Shown: positions 33,676 through 40,138 of the stretch, in pieces | How the letters are laid out: every line of letters begins with the position of its first letter | Position numbering within the stretch: the first letter of the stretch is position 1 | Source of the DNA: an uncultured Oscillospiraceae bacterium | GTDB taxonomy: Bacteria; Bacillota; Clostridia; Oscillospirales; Oscillospiraceae | Direction of reading: 5' to 3' | DNA: 40,138 nt | NCBI GenBank assembly: GCA_934655875.1 | Contig: CAKUHB010000025.1 | Coordinates: forward strand, 1-40,138 | Position numbers and translations under genes: made by a program | Notes under the pieces: model-generated | Told to the model about the DNA's origin: nothing | Seen by the model: only the letters and a program-made list of their open reading frames with translations | The model's database searches: none

Positions 33676-33882
33676 ATGAATTTTACAAACGATGAAATGA
33701 ACCTGATGTGCATTTACAACACCGGTTCGCGTGAGAACCTGATGCGGGAGCTGCGCGAGATGCGCGGTTACATCGGTGCAGATCAGCCGGAGCTGCTGGC
33801 GATGACGGATTCCGCGCTGCAAAAGCTGGAGAACATCAGCGACAAGGAATTTGCAGAGCTGGAGCTGTACCCGGATTTTTGA
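33676..33882 (+). CDS. Transposon-transfer-assisting (TTRAP) family protein
   Basis: Small cytoplasmic protein of 68 residues. MNFTNDEMNLMCIYNTGSRE is the family start, followed by LMRELREMRGYI and ending AELELYPDF. Such proteins are carried by clostridial conjugative transposons; their exact role in transfer is not established. AAAGGAG lies 8 bases before the ATG. It is intact and of normal length, unlike many of its neighbours. Confidence 0.82.
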   Translation: MNFTNDEMNLMCIYNTGSRENLMRELREMRGYIGADQPELLAMTDSALQKLENISDKEFAELELYPDF

Positions 33883-33990
33883 GGACCAACTGTTTCGGTT
33901 TTTGAAATTGGTGTTCGCATGAGATTTTAGTGGTATCTACTTGTAAAAGCGGCTGAATCGTGTTAAACTTCAAATACGGAGGCTTTGTAT

Positions 33991-34500
33991 ATGGAGTTCA
34001 AACCTTTTATTTATAATGCCAAACAGGAACAGATCCCTGTTTCAATCGCGCCCATGACGGATGCAGATGCGCAAAAGACAACCTCTGCATGGTAAACCGC
34101 GTGGACCAGCGATTATCTCTCCGATCTGCGTCTTGAAAAATACGCAGCAAAGCTCGATGAGGAACTGATTGCGCTGGGTGCGTATGAGATTCTTGAAAAT
34201 GCGTTAGTCATTCATATTGCATACATGGAAGCACAGCCGGAATCGAATCCGACGCTGGACGGTGGAACACCAAAATATACGGGTATTGGTCGGCTGATGA
34301 TCGCGCTCGGAATTAAGCTCTCCATTGACAACGGCTTTGCAGGCGATGTGATTCTGGAAGCAAAAACGACGGCACTGGCAAAGCATTATGAAAAAGATTT
34401 CGGCGCAATTTTGCTGCCGACGTTTCAAGCATCTGCACCGAGGTATTTAATTGCCGACGATGCTGCAAAGCAGATTTTCCTCACATATCTCAGCGAATAA
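33991..34500 (+). pseudogene. GNAT-like acetyltransferase of the element, interrupted by a nonsense codon
   Basis: GGAGG (33978-33982) precedes ATG 33991. The frame runs MEFKPFIYNAKQEQIPVSIA to TSAW, then meets TAA at 34093-34095. It continues in the same frame TAWTSDYLSDLRLEKYAAKL to the true stop at 34498-34500. CAA (Gln) to TAA is the simplest change. The second part has the acetyl-CoA-binding pattern GIGRLMIALGIKLSIDNG and FGGDV-like sequence (AGDVILEAKT). An internal start (ATG 34225) would give only 91 residues lacking the first strands. The full-length protein would be about 169 residues. Confidence 0.75.
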
Positions 34501-34514
34501 GGAGGTACACCAGC

Positions 34515-34754
34515 ATGAACGAACCGAAAAGACCGGCTTCTGACGCGGAGTGGTATTGCCGCAAGGACCCGGAGGCAGAACGGTTTTATGAAGTTTTCTT
34601 CGAAATGTGCCGCAAATACCATGTCAGATGGTGTAGCGCCAGCGAGAAAGAGCGCGCATTTATTGAAGAGGTAACCAGAGTCACCTACGAACTTGACCGG
34701 GCGGCTCGATTGGGATTGCCGACAGACAGCGTGCGACCGGCGTTTGCGTCGTAA
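34515..34754 (+). CDS. Small hypothetical protein of the mobile element
   Basis: 79 residues, with AAGGAGG before the ATG. Features are EWYCRKDPEAERFYEVFFEM, RKYHVRWCSASEKER and a C-terminal ELDRAARLGLP. It has no signal peptide or membrane segment. I know the type only as a conserved passenger of clostridial conjugative elements; no function can be given. It lies 14 bases after the GNAT pseudogene and is followed by a terminator. Confidence 0.65.
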   Translation: MNEPKRPASDAEWYCRKDPEAERFYEVFFEMCRKYHVRWCSASEKERAFIEEVTRVTYELDRAARLGLPTDSVRPAFAS

Positions 34755-34785
34755 GTAACTTCAAAAACCGAATGGCGAAAACGCA

Positions 34786-34820
34786 TAGCCAGTCAGTTTT
34801 TGCGCTGACTGGCTATTTTT
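34786..34820 (+). terminator. Element terminator (GCCAGTCAG hairpin, copy 1)
   Basis: TAGCCAGTCAG (34786-34796) pairs with CTGACTGGCTA (34805-34815), followed by TTTTT. It ends the transcript of the small hypothetical gene. A near-identical hairpin lies at 35019. Confidence 0.9.
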
Positions 34821-34897
34821 AGAAAAATGTGTTAAGCGCCGCCGAAATATTTCAGAAAAATGTGTAATACGAAGCTAAAAAACAGTAGAAAAATGTG
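34821..34897 (+). repeat. Three 11-bp direct repeats at exact 33-bp spacing (iteron-like)
   Basis: AGAAAAATGTG occurs at 34821-34831, 34854-34864 and 34887-34897. The 22 bases between copies are not conserved. The fixed 33-base period places each copy on about the same face of the helix. They occupy the gene-free stretch 34755-35072 between two terminators. They resemble iterons or an operator array; no function is known. Confidence 0.75.
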
Positions 34898-34919
34898 CAG
34901 GAGTAAAAAACAAATTTGA

Positions 34920-34964
34920 TTCTATTTCCCAAAACCAAAGTTTTTTTGTTTTTGGGAAATAGAA
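34920..34964. other. Long perfect hairpin in the gene-free stretch
   Basis: TTCTATTTCCCAAAA (34920-34934) and TTTTGGGAAATAGAA (34950-34964) are perfect 15-bp inverted repeats around a 15-base loop containing seven T. No T run follows on either strand, so it is not a clear terminator. It lies 23 bases after the last 11-bp direct repeat. Confidence 0.7.
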
Positions 34965-35018
34965 CGCCACTCATCTTTCACGTCTGCATACGAAAACAAT
35001 TTCACAACGCATCACATC

Positions 35019-35052
35019 GCCAGTCAGTTTTTTGCTGACTGGCTAATTTTTT
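35019..35052 (+). terminator. Element hairpin copy 2, just upstream of the SNF2-derived gene
   Basis: GCCAGTCAG (35019-35027) pairs with CTGACTGGC (35035-35043), then TAATTTTTT. It repeats the hairpin at 34786. It lies about 20 bases before the next ATG, so transcription reaching the SNF2-derived gene from upstream would have to pass it; the gene may otherwise lack a promoter or use attenuation. Confidence 0.75.
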
Positions 35053-35072
35053 ACGAAAAAGGTGGTTGGAAT

Positions 35073-36188
35073 ATGCCGAGTAAATTACAATTCTATTCAG
35101 AATTTGCCGAACGCACGGCGCGGCAGATCACCGGCAGCTATCGAAGCTGGACGGCTTTTCTCGCTACGGCGGCGCGGCTTTATAAGTATCCCTACAACGA
35201 GCAGCTTATGATCTATGCCCAGCGCCCGAACGCAACGGCGTGCGCGGAATACCGCTATGTGACCGAGGGAACATTCGACGCTTATCTCTGGCAGACGATT
35301 GAAAACAAGCAGAAATTTATCAGCCAGATCATGACTTCAAAATCGCCCGTTCGCTCCTGTGAGGACATTGACGAAACGGCGCTGTCCTACGCAGAGATCA
35401 AGGCGCTGTGCGCCGGTGACGAGCGGATCAAGGAAAAGATGGACTTGGATGTGGACGTTGCGCGGCTGAAGCTGATGCGCGCCAGCCACCAGAGCCAACA
35501 GTATAAGCTGGAGGACAATCTTCTGCGCTACTTCCCGGAGCAGATTGAAGCAGCGAAAAACGCCATCGCCGGTCTGGAAACAGATATGCAGACCGTGGCG
35601 GCACATCCGCACCCCACGGACGGATTTGCCGGAATGGAGGTCAAAGGCGATCTTCTGACAGACAAGGATAATGCCGGTGCTGCGCTGCTGGAAGCGTTCA
35701 AAGAGGTTAAGGATTCCGAGCCTGTGCCGGTCGGCAGCTATCGCGGATTCCAGACTGCGCTCACGCTGGAGAATTTCGCTACAAATTACATTCTGACGCT
35801 CAAGGGGCAGATGTCACATCGGGTCGAGCTGGGCAAAGACGCCAGAGGCAACCTCACCCGTATCGACAATGTGCTGAACGCGATCCCGGCGCGGCTGAAC
35901 TCACAAAAAGTGTATCTGGAGAATTTGTACGCGCAGATGGAAGCCGCCAAAGCGGAGCTTGGCAAACCGTTCCCACAAGAGGAAGAACTGCGCGTAAAAT
36001 CCGCGCGTCTTGCTGAACTCAACGCAGAGCTGAACATTGACGATAAAATGCCGATGGAACGGTTTGCCGGAGATACCGAAGCTGTTGCCAAATCCACACG
36101 CCCGTCTATCCTGCAAAAGCTCCGCGCCCCGCTGCCGGAGCAGACAAATTTGAAACCAAAGCACAAAGAAATGGAGGTATCCCGATGA
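35073..36188 (+). CDS. Internally deleted SNF2-type helicase/methylase of the conjugative element
   Basis: Open frame of 371 residues made from the two ends of what is normally a protein of more than 2000 residues. Residues 1 to about 58 are the family N terminus (MPSKLQFYSEFAERTARQI; YKYPYNEQLMIYAQRPNATA). From about residue 60 it jumps to the post-helicase region (YRYVTEGTFDAYLWQTIENK, FISQIMTSKSPVRSCEDIDE, SYAEIKALCAGDERIKEKMD). The methylase motifs, helicase ATP site and motif V/VI regions are absent. The remainder is helical and may be stable but cannot act as a helicase or methylase. AAAGGTGG precedes the ATG. The stop overlaps the next start (ATGA). Confidence 0.8.
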   Translation: MPSKLQFYSEFAERTARQITGSYRSWTAFLATAARLYKYPYNEQLMIYAQRPNATACAEYRYVTEGTFDAYLWQTIENKQKFISQIMTSKSPVRSCEDIDETALSYAEIKALCAGDERIKEKMDLDVDVARLKLMRASHQSQQYKLEDNLLRYFPEQIEAAKNAIAGLETDMQTVAAHPHPTDGFAGMEVKGDLLTDKDNAGAALLEAFKEVKDSEPVPVGSYRGFQTALTLENFATNYILTLKGQMSHRVELGKDARGNLTRIDNVLNAIPARLNSQKVYLENLYAQMEAAKAELGKPFPQEEELRVKSARLAELNAELNIDDKMPMERFAGDTEAVAKSTRPSILQKLRAPLPEQTNLKPKHKEMEVSR

Positions 36189-36985
36189 ACACCGAAACGA
36201 TAAACACGCAGCTGTATGAGAAAATGTTTGCTGAGCAGGAACGATACCGCGACTGGCTGCTGCACCAGCCGCCGGAGGAAATTTTGAATCACACCTACGA
36301 ATACACCACTCGTGAGGACATTCTAATGACGCTGGAAGATAACGATTTGAGTTTTGAGCAGGCGTGGGCGCTGCTATCCTCACCGACACCGTTGGCAGAC
36401 GTTTTCAAAGAATTTGAAAACCGCGAAACAGACTACATGGACGTTGTGCGAGAAAGCATGGCAAGTCGCGCAAATACGGTCATTGACAGGCATCAAGCGC
36501 CGCTTTATCGCCACGACGCAGCCTATGCTGTCGCACATAATGAAATGGAACACTACACCGCGTCTTTGCGCATCAGTGCGGCTTGCAAGAATATGATCGA
36601 AGATGCCATTGCTGCCGCGTATCAGGATAACAGTCTGAAAGACGTGCGGGAGGCATCCAAAGCCGTCCTTGATACGTTTGGCTTTGACCGCACCGTGTTT
36701 GTGCTGGCAAATACGATCCGAATCAAAAGCTATGATGGCCGCATCAGTCCGGAAAACAAAACATGGGCGCAGACAATTCCCATTTGCGAGGATCAACTGA
36801 ATATTCTTGTTGACCGCTGCAATCCCGGACTGCTGGATTTGTTTGCAAATCAGGTGCGCAAGGATTTCGCGGCAGAACAACAGCGCAGCCAGCAAAAAGT
36901 CTCCGTTCGGGAAAAACTGCATGGCACACCTGCCCGCGCCGTCGAACGGCCTGCATCTGCAAAGAAAGATCGTGATGCCCGATGA
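36185..36985 (+). CDS. DUF3848/DUF3849 mobile-element protein
   Basis: Cytoplasmic protein of 266 residues. The first ~90 residues match the DUF3848 type (LYEKMFAEQERYRDWLLHQP, TREDILMTLEDNDLS). Residues ~100-215 match DUF3849 (APLYRHDAAYAVAHNEMEHY, ACKNMIEDAIAAAY, GFDRTVFVLANTI). Both domains are known only from conjugative transposons and their function is not established. It overlaps the SNF2-derived gene by 4 bp and mobC by 4 bp, so the three are translationally coupled. The frame is intact. Confidence 0.85.
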   Translation: MNTETINTQLYEKMFAEQERYRDWLLHQPPEEILNHTYEYTTREDILMTLEDNDLSFEQAWALLSSPTPLADVFKEFENRETDYMDVVRESMASRANTVIDRHQAPLYRHDAAYAVAHNEMEHYTASLRISAACKNMIEDAIAAAYQDNSLKDVREASKAVLDTFGFDRTVFVLANTIRIKSYDGRISPENKTWAQTIPICEDQLNILVDRCNPGLLDLFANQVRKDFAAEQQRSQQKVSVREKLHGTPARAVERPASAKKDRDAR

Positions 36986-37320
36986 AAAAGCGCCACCGCA
37001 CCATTCCTCTGATGTTCTATGTGACGCCGGAGGAACGCAACCAGATCGAGGCAAAGATGGCGCAACTCGGCACGAACAACATGAGCGCCTATCTTCGCAA
37101 GATCGCCATTGACGGCTATGTGGTGCAGCTCGATCTGCCGGAGCTACGGGAGATGGTGTCGCTGCTGCGCCGCTCCAGCAACAATCTCAACCAGCTTGCG
37201 CGGCGCGCCAACGAAACGGGGCGCATATACCCGGAAGATCTGGCGGACATCCGGCAGAATCAGGCGCAGTTGTGGGAATCCGCAAAAGAGATTTTGCGCG
37301 TCCTGTCTACACTGGATTGA
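36982..37320 (+). CDS. mobC: MobC-type relaxosome accessory protein
   Basis: DNA-binding accessory protein of 112 residues that helps the relaxase at the origin of transfer. The N-terminal part (IPLMFYVTPEERNQIEAKM) is ribbon-helix-helix-like. The C-terminal part (LRRSSNNLNQLARRANETG, YPEDLADIRQNQAQLWESA) is the bacterial mobilisation domain. It overlaps the DUF3849 gene (ATGA) and precedes the CD1845 pseudogene and the relaxase, the standard order in these elements. Intact. Confidence 0.9.
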   Translation: MKKRHRTIPLMFYVTPEERNQIEAKMAQLGTNNMSAYLRKIAIDGYVVQLDLPELREMVSLLRRSSNNLNQLARRANETGRIYPEDLADIRQNQAQLWESAKEILRVLSTLD

Positions 37321-37390
37321 GCGTCCGCATCCTTGCGCTTTTCTCCGTGCGCAGGTATGATGAAATCAGAACATACAAGGAGGTTCTCTT

Positions 37391-37682
37391 ATGAGATTTC
37401 TTTTGAAGCTGCTCTTTGCCCCCCGTCGTTGCGGTGCTGGCTGTATTTGTCTGGCTCTGTGGCGGCATTCTCTATTGCGCATCGTGGGTGTTTGGTCTTG
37501 CGTCCGCACTTGTCAGCATTCTTGGCGTTGCCGTGTTGGTGACGTATTCCGTAAAGAACGGAATTATTCTGCTGATAATTGCGTTCCTCGTCAGTCCGCT
37601 CGGTATCCCAATGCTTGCTACAAGGCTGCTTGCACTGCTGCAATCGCTACGGGGATTCATTCAAAATCGTGTTTACCATTAA
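37391..37682 (+). pseudogene. CD1845-family membrane protein, frameshifted in a C run
   Basis: The frame from ATG 37391 starts MRFLLKLLFAP, as in the family, then becomes nonsense. Removing one C from the six-C run at 37419-37424 restores APVVAVLAVFVWLCGGILYC and the rest (AVLVTYSVKNGIILLIIAFL) to the stop at 37680-37682. The repaired product would be about 96 residues with three hydrophobic segments. CD1845-type proteins sit between mobC and the relaxase in clostridial elements; their role is unknown. The extra base could be a real mutation, a phase-variable tract or a sequencing error. Confidence 0.75.
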
Positions 37683-37745
37683 ATCTGCAAATGAGCGCCG
37701 GACGTGTTCCGGCGCTCTTACTTTTTTGCCGAAAGGAGGAATCGT

Positions 37746-38705
37746 ATGGCAACGACCCGCATTATGCCGCTGCACACCGGAAAGGGGCGGAGCGTTGGCA
37801 CGGCGGTCAGCGACATTCTGGAATATGTCGAGGATGCAGAAAAGACCAATCAGGGCAGGCTCGTTACCTGCTTTCAGTGCAATCCCGAAATAGCCGACGC
37901 GGAGTTTTGCTTTTCCAAGCAGCGCTATCAGGCCAGCACCGGCAGGAAACAGGAAAACGACGTGATCGCGTATCATGTGCGCCAGTCGTTCAAACCCGGC
38001 GAGATCACGCCGGAGGAAGCCAATCGCCTCGGCTGCGAATTTGCAGAGCGTTTTCTCAAGGGCAATCATGCCTATATCGTCTGCACGCACATCGACAAAA
38101 AGCACATTCACAACCACATCATCTGGAACTCTACCGCGCTCTCCTGCGACCGGAAATTCCGCAACTTTTGGGGCAGCACCAAGGCTGTTCGGCATCTTAG
38201 CGATCTGATCTGCGCGGAGAACGGTTTGTCCATTGTCGAGCATCCAAACCGGCACGGCAAAAGCTATAATAAGTGGCGCGGCGAACGTGCAGAGCCGACG
38301 CAACTGGAACAGGTACGCAGCGCGATAGATGCTGCGCTTTCTAAAAAGCCTGCCGACTGGGATGCGTTCGTTGCGCTGCTTGCCGAAAACGGCTGCGAGG
38401 TCAAACGGCGCGGAAAGACGCTCTCCTTTCGAGGCGCAGGCTGGGAACGCTTCATCCGCGCCGACCGGCTTGGTGCGGACTATCTGGAAGCTGCGCTGTT
38501 GGATACCATCCTCGGTAAACGGGAGCATATGCCGCAGAGATCGGTTGTAACCGGTGCGCCTAAAACGCCGAGCCTGTTAATTGACATTGACGCTAAAATC
38601 CGTGCCGGTAAGGGCGTCGGCTACCAACGCTGGGCATCTAAATTCAACGCGAAGCAGCTCGGTCAGACGATGACATATCTGAAAGAACACGATCTGATGA
38701 ATTAG
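37746..38705 (+). CDS. Relaxase/mobilization nuclease, C-terminally truncated
   Basis: DNA strand-transferase that nicks the origin of transfer (MobA/VirD2-type). The 319-residue frame has the N-terminal TTRIMPLHTGKGRSVGTAVS, a conserved YQASTGRKQENDVIAYHVRQ, and the metal-binding triad in CTHIDKKHIHNHIIWNS near residue 118. The nuclease domain looks complete. The family normally runs to about 450-540 residues with a helical C terminus, but here it stops right after TMTYLKEHDLMN. ATG 37746 has GAAAGGAGG upstream. It may still nick DNA but could lack functions tied to the tail. A lipoprotein gene follows where the tail should be. Confidence 0.85.
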   Translation: MATTRIMPLHTGKGRSVGTAVSDILEYVEDAEKTNQGRLVTCFQCNPEIADAEFCFSKQRYQASTGRKQENDVIAYHVRQSFKPGEITPEEANRLGCEFAERFLKGNHAYIVCTHIDKKHIHNHIIWNSTALSCDRKFRNFWGSTKAVRHLSDLICAENGLSIVEHPNRHGKSYNKWRGERAEPTQLEQVRSAIDAALSKKPADWDAFVALLAENGCEVKRRGKTLSFRGAGWERFIRADRLGADYLEAALLDTILGKREHMPQRSVVTGAPKTPSLLIDIDAKIRAGKGVGYQRWASKFNAKQLGQTMTYLKEHDLMN

Positions 38706-38736
38706 GGTACATTCAAAGAAAGGATTGGTAAACACT

Positions 38737-39609
38737 ATGAAACGAATGGCATTATGCGCTGCGTCCATGCTCTTGTTAGGCTGTTTGGCCGGATGCAGCA
38801 CGACACCACAGAATAGCCAGGAACAAGGTAATCCCGTTATCAAGGAAGAAATCAGTCAACCTCTTGGCGGCTCTGAGGCGCTGGGAAACAGCGAGGACAG
38901 CTCGGCACTCTCCGCCGCAGACAAAGAAAAAATGTTTGCACCTTATGAACAATACGGGATGACCTATGACGCGGTCAAAGATGAACTTACCTATAACGGG
39001 AATTTGGTTCGCTGGTTTGAGGACTATTATCCCATCAGTAACAACGAAACCGCCGGTATTGATTTTCTAAATGAGAACGGCACAGTAGATGTGTATGCTG
39101 TACGGGATTTAGAGAGCTTTTCAAAAGCGGCTGACGGCTCCGTTGATCCGGCGGGTAAACTGATTGGCTTAAAAGAGTTTACCCAGCAGGAATTTGACGC
39201 ACGGGATATTGAGGCGTTGAAAAACAGCACATCCGTTGCTATGGCAGGAACGCCGCTTGAAGATAGCGAAACTGCAAAGCTCGTTGCAGAGTATGAGGCA
39301 TTTGGAGTAACCTATGATGCCGAAAAAGATCAGTGGTATTTCAATGGTGAGGAAGTCCGCTATTTCCGGGATGTTCTCACTTCTAATGGTGAAAGCCTCA
39401 CCAGCGGAAAATTCCGAGGCGAAATGAGAACGCTTGGAAGTGGTGTTGGCACAATAGACATTTATACCGTTCGTGATTACGGCCACTTGAACAGCGAACA
39501 TCACGGAACATTAACTGGCATCGAGAAATACAGTCAAGAGGAATTTGACGAGCATACACAGGCCGGAATGTCTGGAAATCAGCCCATAGGTAATGCAAGC
39601 CATAACTAA
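38737..39609 (+). CDS. Cargo lipoprotein with a duplicated domain
   Basis: Exported lipoprotein of about 290 residues. The signal peptide ends in lipobox LAGC (Cys20). Two related halves follow. The first (about 70-155) has YEQYGMTYDAVKDELTYNG, VRWFEDYY, TVDVYAVRDLE and LKEFTQQEFD. The second (about 185-275) has YEAFGVTYDAEKDQWYFNG, VRYFRDVL, TIDIYTVRDYG and IEKYSQEEFDEH. Each half looks like the small repeat found in clostridial envelope lipoproteins. I do not know its ligand. ATG 38737 is preferred because it opens a proper signal peptide, although AAAGGA lies about 12 bases upstream, a long spacing. It replaces the relaxase tail region and may be cargo inserted by recombination. Confidence 0.75.
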   Translation: MKRMALCAASMLLLGCLAGCSTTPQNSQEQGNPVIKEEISQPLGGSEALGNSEDSSALSAADKEKMFAPYEQYGMTYDAVKDELTYNGNLVRWFEDYYPISNNETAGIDFLNENGTVDVYAVRDLESFSKAADGSVDPAGKLIGLKEFTQQEFDARDIEALKNSTSVAMAGTPLEDSETAKLVAEYEAFGVTYDAEKDQWYFNGEEVRYFRDVLTSNGESLTSGKFRGEMRTLGSGVGTIDIYTVRDYGHLNSEHHGTLTGIEKYSQEEFDEHTQAGMSGNQPIGNASHN

Positions 39610-39629
39610 ACAAACCATCTATCTGCCGC

Positions 39630-39657
39630 ACGACGGCAAAAGAAAAAAAGCCGTCGT
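39630..39657. other. Hairpin after the cargo lipoprotein
   Basis: ACGACGGC (39630-39637) and GCCGTCGT (39650-39657) are perfect 8-bp inverted repeats around an A-rich 12-base loop. No T run follows. It is the first of several inverted repeats in the gene-free stretch 39610-40037. Confidence 0.55.
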
Positions 39658-39683
39658 ACAGCAGCCTATCAATACGTCTATTT

Positions 39684-39717
39684 GAAACGGCGGCTCAATT
39701 TTCAGAGCCGCCGTTTC
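39684..39717 (+). terminator. Terminator in the gene-free stretch
   Basis: GAAACGGCGGCTC (39684-39696) pairs perfectly with GAGCCGCCGTTTC (39705-39717) around an 8-base loop, with TCTTT following. It probably ends the lipoprotein transcript. Confidence 0.75.
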
Positions 39718-39738
39718 TCTTTGGATATTCAGTAACCC

Positions 39739-39768
39739 CACGGCGGCCCATAGGAGGGTGTCGCCGTG
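39739..39768. other. Inverted repeat in the sigma-factor upstream region
   Basis: CACGGCG (39739-39745) and CGCCGTG (39762-39768) flank CCC and GGG that can extend the stem with interruptions. The function is unknown; it could be part of a transfer origin or a folded leader. Confidence 0.4.
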
Positions 39769-39891
39769 TCCATCTTACTTTCTCACAATTCCCATGACCT
39801 TCACCAGCTAAAAAAAGCGTAGCTCCCCCTCCGGGACAGTCTGGCTATGAAGGTACAATATATCAGTACAATTATGATAATGTAATTTCAT

Positions 39892-39928
39892 GCGTCTGCA
39901 TAGCGTCTTGCTGTGCGGGCGCATTTCT
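39892..39928 (+). terminator. G-U rich hairpin with T-rich tail upstream of the sigma factor
   Basis: GCGTCTGCATAG (39892-39903) can pair with CTGTGCGGGCGC (39911-39922) over 12 positions including four G-U pairs, loop of 7, then ATTTCTTTT. It looks like a terminator and lies about 115 bases before the sigma-factor start. Confidence 0.5.
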
Positions 39929-39939
39929 TTTGCTTTGCC

Positions 39940-39958
39940 TCGGGCCAACTTGGCCCGA
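39940..39958. promoter_or_regulatory. Compact dyad upstream of the element sigma factor
   Basis: TCGGGCCAA and TTGGCCCGA are perfect 9-bp arms around a single base. The one-base centre is too tight for a good RNA hairpin, so a protein-binding operator is more likely. It lies 79 bases before the ATG at 40038. Confidence 0.45.
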
Positions 39959-40037
39959 AGTCCAGCCCCGGTGCCGCTCTCCGCCGCCCTCCGCTTCGGT
40001 CACTCGTCAATCCCCAACACCGAAACGGAGGTACACA

Positions 40038-40138
40038 ATGAAGGAAATCAATTTGCGGGATTTTTACCCGTGGTATATGGAAGATGTGATGGTCGAAGTC
40101 ACGGAGGAAGTTGCGGAAGAATTGCTGGCGGGCCAGCG
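40038..40138 (+). CDS. Element-encoded sigma-70-type protein, N-terminal part (partial)
   Basis: Cut by the window end; 33 full codons are visible. CGGAGG lies before the ATG. The start MKEINLRDFYPWYMEDVMVE, then EEVAEELL, is characteristic of the small sigma-factor-like proteins of Tn1549-type conjugative elements. In these, C-terminal sigma-70 region 4 helices follow about 100 residues later. Those helices are outside the window, so the call rests on the N terminus and the element context. Confidence 0.7.
   Translation, partial: MKEINLRDFYPWYMEDVMVEVTEEVAEELLAGQ

Larger units (their letters stand above)
33372..40138 (+). mobile_element. Degenerate integrative/mobilizable element of Tn1549-like gene content
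   Basis: From about 33372 every recognisable gene belongs to the backbone of clostridial conjugative transposons: a DUF4316-type end, TTRAP, GNAT, a SNF2-type protein, DUF3848/3849, MobC, CD1845, a relaxase and an element sigma factor. Several are broken (nonsense, frameshift, internal deletion, truncation). The left edge abuts a chromosomal gene fragment without visible attachment repeats or an integrase. The right edge lies beyond the window. I see no conjugation ATPase or type IV secretion gene here, so at most it could be mobilised in trans. Confidence 0.75.

Noticed and set aside
34821..34897. 33-bp periodic repeats as a short CRISPR
   Set aside because: Only 11 bases are conserved per unit, there are three copies, there is no repeat palindrome, and no cas gene is in the window.
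37391..38200. 269-codon open frame spanning CD1845 and the relaxase start
   Set aside because: It is produced by the frameshift in the C run. Beyond residue 11 it matches neither gene, whereas the other frames do.

Overview
The window looks like chromosomal DNA of a GC-rich anaerobic gut clostridium, probably of the Oscillospiraceae/Ruminococcaceae type. This is an inference from three things: an L-arabinose operon with clostridial-type FGGY kinase and YtfR/YtfT/YjfF-like transporter, zinc-ribbon Ser/Thr kinases of a Firmicutes type, and a decayed Tn1549-like conjugative element. No rRNA, tRNA, CRISPR array or complete insertion sequence was seen.

Layout. (1) 1-7620, plus strand: sugar ABC importer (end of the binding protein, double ATPase, two permeases), then FGGY sugar kinase, L-arabinose isomerase (araA) and L-ribulose-5-phosphate 4-epimerase (araD), closed by a terminator. 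Together they take up an arabinose-type sugar and convert it to D-xylulose 5-phosphate. (2) 7635-10320, minus strand: a ketopantoate-reductase-family protein and a MATE exporter. The exporter has a strong promoter followed by two tandem intrinsic terminators before its start codon, which suggests attenuation. (3) 10451-13911: a gene fusing the front of a polyphosphate-polymerase (VTC) domain to the back of a CotH protein, facing a LytTR response regulator and its sensor kinase. (4) 13972-29644: the most striking part, a trans-membrane Ser/Thr phosphorylation island. It holds three membrane-anchored kinases, two PP2C phosphatases (one trans-membrane with a 12-bp tandem-repeat stalk), two FHA proteins (one fused through the membrane to an active trypsin-like protease), a lipoprotein pseudoprotease that has lost all three catalytic residues, a zinc-ribbon membrane protein, a lipoprotein, and a divergently transcribed HTH regulator. 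(5) 29711-33408: a NarX/LiaS-type sensor kinase whose response regulator has been deleted down to its last ~48 codons, then more gene fragments. (6) about 33370 to the end: a degenerate integrative/mobilizable element with TTRAP, a GNAT pseudogene, a collapsed SNF2-type helicase/methylase, DUF3848/3849, MobC, a CD1845-family pseudogene, a truncated relaxase, a cargo lipoprotein, and the start of an element sigma factor.

A theme across the window is fusion or truncation by deletion. It appears at about 10.85, 31.44, 31.79, 33.37, 35.25 and 38.70 kb, in both chromosomal and element genes. Either this lineage is eroding by short-homology deletion or some junctions are assembly artefacts; long reads would decide.

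The best candidate for an undescribed system is the kinase/phosphatase/FHA/protease island. Its first kinase appears to carry SecD P1-like modules outside the cell. Its components suggest that extracellular or envelope signals are read by several ectodomains, written by kinases, erased by two phosphatases and read by FHA domains, one of which is physically tied to an extracellular protease.
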